A stretch of DNA of 64,000 bases from Flaccisagitta enflata. Lineage: Eukaryota > Chaetognatha > Sagittoidea > Aphragmophora. The DNA lies in the NCBI GenBank assembly GCA_965153355.1, contig OZ231126.1, positions 35,588,001 to 35,652,000 on the forward strand, in the 5' to 3' direction. Position 1 is the first letter of the stretch; every line of letters starts with the position of its first letter. The notes below the pieces were generated by a model. The model had not been told where the DNA came from and did not search any database. It was given only the letters and a program-made list of their open reading frames with translations. The translations under genes and the position numbers were made by a program. Below are positions 61,440 to 64,000 of the stretch, one piece after another.

Positions 61440-62640
61440 CATCAAAAATTGCATTGGTTTTTATTTTTTCGAAACATCTCCGTCTGCGGTCTTTCGGTTT
61501 GTAGCTCTAAGTTTAGGGGGGTCAAAAGGGCGAGTCCCCTGATACCTATGAAGTTGGGTCTTAAAATGTGCGTATCACCTTGGGGAACACTGATCCAGGT
61601 TCATTATACCCAGTTTCAGGTGCTAGTTCGAACGTCCCCAAAAAAAGTGCCCAAAATGGCCAAAATTAGCCATTTTTGACCGTTTTTGGCCCTTAAACCA
61701 ATCTTAAACATGGAGTAGAGCCATGAAATTTTGCACACACATGTATCAGACCCTAATTTAGTTGTATGTAAAAAATTTTGAACCTCGGAAATTTTTTAGG
61801 TACCTAAATATGGAAAAAACGTGTTTTTCGCGAATTTTGAAAAGAAAAAAAAATTGTGTTACCCCCCTTAAAGTTCACCGATTTGGACAAAATTTTTACT
61901 GAAGATACTTCACATTATGAAGTACCTCCATGCAAAATTTCATCAAAATCGGAGCACTTTAAGTACCCGAAATTGTCTTCGAAAATCCAAAAATGGAAAA
62001 AAATGACTTCGAAAATCGTCTTTTGGCTGGGGACATTGCCATGTTATGGCAGGGACGTATGAACCAAGGGCTAAAATTCCTTTTAGTGACTGTTGTTGAT
62101 ACCCAAAAAAAATTTCATGACCCTGAGAGCACTTTTTGGGTGTCAAATAACACTTTTTTGGAGACCATAGGACCCGAAAACGCGAAATTTGACAATTTTT
62201 GGCCTTTTTTTCAAGTTATAACCTGAAAAAAAGTTGAAATATCGGCCAATTATTTTGCATGCACATGTTATAGACCTTAATAAAGATTAATGAAAAAAAA
62301 TTTTTTTGCTAAAAAGATTTCCAGGTACCTAAATTAAGAAAAATTGGGTTTTTCGCGATTTTTTAAATGAAAAAGAATGTTGTTACCCCCCTTAAAGTTC
62401 ACCGATTTGGACAAAATTTTTACTGGAGATACTTCACATTATGAAGTACCTCCATGCAAAATTTCATCAAAATCGGAGCACTCTAAGTACCAAAAATTGC
62501 TTTCGGAAATCAAAAAATGGAAAAAAATGACTTCGAAAATCGTCTTTTGGCCGGGGCCATCGCCATGTTATGGCAGGAACGTAGGAACCAAGGGCTAAAA
62601 TTCCTTTAAGTGACTGTTGTTGATGCCCCCAAAATCGTCT
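61440..62640 (+). repeat. ~523-bp satellite, forward monomers
   Basis: The block from ACCCCCCTTAAAGTTCACCG recurs at 61861 and 62385 (524 bp apart), with a diverged partial unit before. Sequence is nearly identical between units over TTTGGACAAAATTTTTACTG and AAAATTTCATCAAAATCGGA. Short open frames are shared only because the units repeat. Confidence 0.9.
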
Positions 62641-62837
62641 GTTTGTCTACTTGTCCGTTTGTCCGATGGGGCCTTTTCCTGCTCCACCTCCTCGTGGTGG
62701 GCCCTGGCTCTGGTCTTTGATATTTGACATATAAAAAAATATGTTTTACTATATCACTGACTACCAAGCGAGCAGATGAAATTATTTTTTTTGGGGGGGC
62801 GGAGGATCTCAGTCTATATTTCAAATTTTTTTATTAA

Positions 62838-62875
62838 AACAAGGCCAGATACACAGCAAGATAGTCGCGGACAAT
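62838..62875 (+). mobile_element. HINE-like 5' fragment at the satellite turn-around
   Basis: AACAAGGCCAGATACACAGC followed by GATAGTCGCGGACAATGC. Confidence 0.6.
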
Positions 62876-62879
62876 GCAA

Positions 62880-64000
62880 AAACTCAAAACGGTTAACTTT
62901 AAGAGGGGTAAACATTTTTTTCCATAAAAAAAAATGTGAAAATCCCATTCTTTCTTAATTTTGGTGCCAAGAACTTGGTAACAAAAAACATTTAATATAA
63001 GGATTCTTCATTAGGGTCTGTTATGTGTTTATGAGAAACACTTGCCTTATTTCAACTTTGTCTAGGTGATAGCTTGAAAAAAGGGCAAAAAACGTCAAAT
63101 TTCGCGACTTTGGGACCAATGGTCTCCAAAATTTTTTTATTTGACACCCAAAAATTGCTCTCGGGGACATGAAATTTTTTTTGGGCATCAACAACAGTAT
63201 CTAAAAGGAATTTTGGCCCTTGGTTCATACATCCCTGCCATAACATGGCGATGTCTAGGGCAAAAAGACGATTTTCCAAGTCATTTTTTTTCATTTTTTG
63301 ATTTGCGAAAGCAATTTTTGGTACTTAGAGTGCTCCGATTTTTATGAAATTTTGCATGGTAGTACTCCATAATGTAAAGTATCTCCAGTAAAAATTTTGT
63401 CCAAATTGGTGAACTTTAAGGGGGGTAACAACATTCTTTTTCATTAAAAAAATCGCGAAAAACCCGATTTTTCCTAATTTAGGTACCTAGAAATGTTTGT
63501 AACAAAAAAATTTTTTATCATGAATCTTTATTAAGGTCTATTACATGTGCATGCAAAATAATTGGCTGATATTTCACCTTTTTTTAGGTAATAACTTGAA
63601 AAAAGACCAAAAATTTCAAAATTTCGCGGTTTTGGGTCCTACAGTCTCCCAAAAATTGTTATTTGACACTCAAAAAATGCTCTCAGAGTCATGAAATTTT
63701 TTTTTGGGCATCAACAACAGTCCCTAAAAGGAATTTTGGCCCTTGGCTCATACGTCCCTGCCATAACATGGCAATGTCTCCGGCCAAAAGACGATTTTCA
63801 GGTCCTTTTTTTTCCATTTTTTAATTTTTGAAGACAATTTTGGGTACTTAGAGTACTCTGATTTTGATGAAATTTTGCATGGAGGTACTTCGTAATGTGA
63901 AGTATCTTCAGTAAAAATTTTGTCAAAATCGGTGATTTTTAAGGGGGGTAACAACATTTGTTTTCATTTATAAAATCGAAAAAAAACCGATTTTTCCTAA
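62880..64000 (-). repeat. ~523-bp satellite, inverted monomers
   Basis: The complementary landmark GGGGGGTAAC recurs near 62909, 63426 and 63949 (about 517 and 523 bp apart). This is the reverse of the forward block and runs off the window end. Confidence 0.9.

Noticed and set aside
61856-63957. Repeated ~70-residue frames (KFTDLDKIFTEDTSHYEVPPCK type)
   Set aside because: They recur because the 523-bp satellite recurs; flanks are broken and frames shift between units.

Overview
The window is animal nuclear DNA. Genes are interrupted by GT-AG introns, non-coding DNA dominates, and simple-sequence tracts ((CT)n, (GA)n, (GT)n, (CAT)n, (CTT)n, (GAAA)n, (CAA)n, often 60-350 bp) and small transposons are very dense. 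The Gbx homeodomain and its flanking motif (HAKKYLSL in helix 1-2, PIPVHVNRFAIRSQHQQLE after the homeodomain) look most like arthropod unplugged/Gbx. The repeat load would suit a crustacean or another large-genome arthropod, but the species cannot be fixed from this sequence.

Plus strand, about 8.87-51.5 kb: most of a Gbx (gastrulation brain homeobox / unplugged) gene. Seven exons can be chained by splice sites and matching intron phase: 8870?-8977, 9305-9447, 10703-11041, 12285-12599, 49814-50088, 50429-50707 and 50903-51532. The start codon and first exon lie upstream, outside or unrecognised. The homeodomain is split by an intron between residues 44 and 45. The intron before the homeobox exon is about 37.2 kb and holds most of the repeats in the window, plus a complete LTR retrotransposon on the opposite strand (40326-45710, LTRs identical where aligned, Gag only). 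A polyadenylation signal is at 52271.

Minus strand, 60231-58032: a short DEG/ENaC-family sodium channel gene of three exons. All introns are phase 1, and a reading-frame break lies just before the second membrane segment.

The rest is repeats, and several families recur. (1) A HINE/Helitron-like family of 100-200 bp has the 5' end ACAAGGCCGGATACACGGC, a variable (GACC/GACG)n centre and a terminal hairpin; about 17 copies or fragments were seen. (2) At least nine short inverted-repeat elements are flanked by TA (mariner/pogo-type MITEs), including a nearly perfect 563-bp palindrome. (3) Foldback elements carry GGGCAGCGGCCCC ends around 20-22 bp tandem arrays; one is split by a 1.5-kb hAT-like insertion with an 8-bp target duplication. 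(4) Three hairpin elements share their arms but differ in the inner stem. (5) Complementary minisatellites sit next to each other at 7.4-8.5 kb. (6) A ~523-bp satellite is arranged head-to-head at 61.4-64.0 kb.

No rRNA, tRNA, CRISPR or bacterial-type operon was found. Nearly all long open frames outside the two genes and the retrotransposon come from microsatellites and are not genes.
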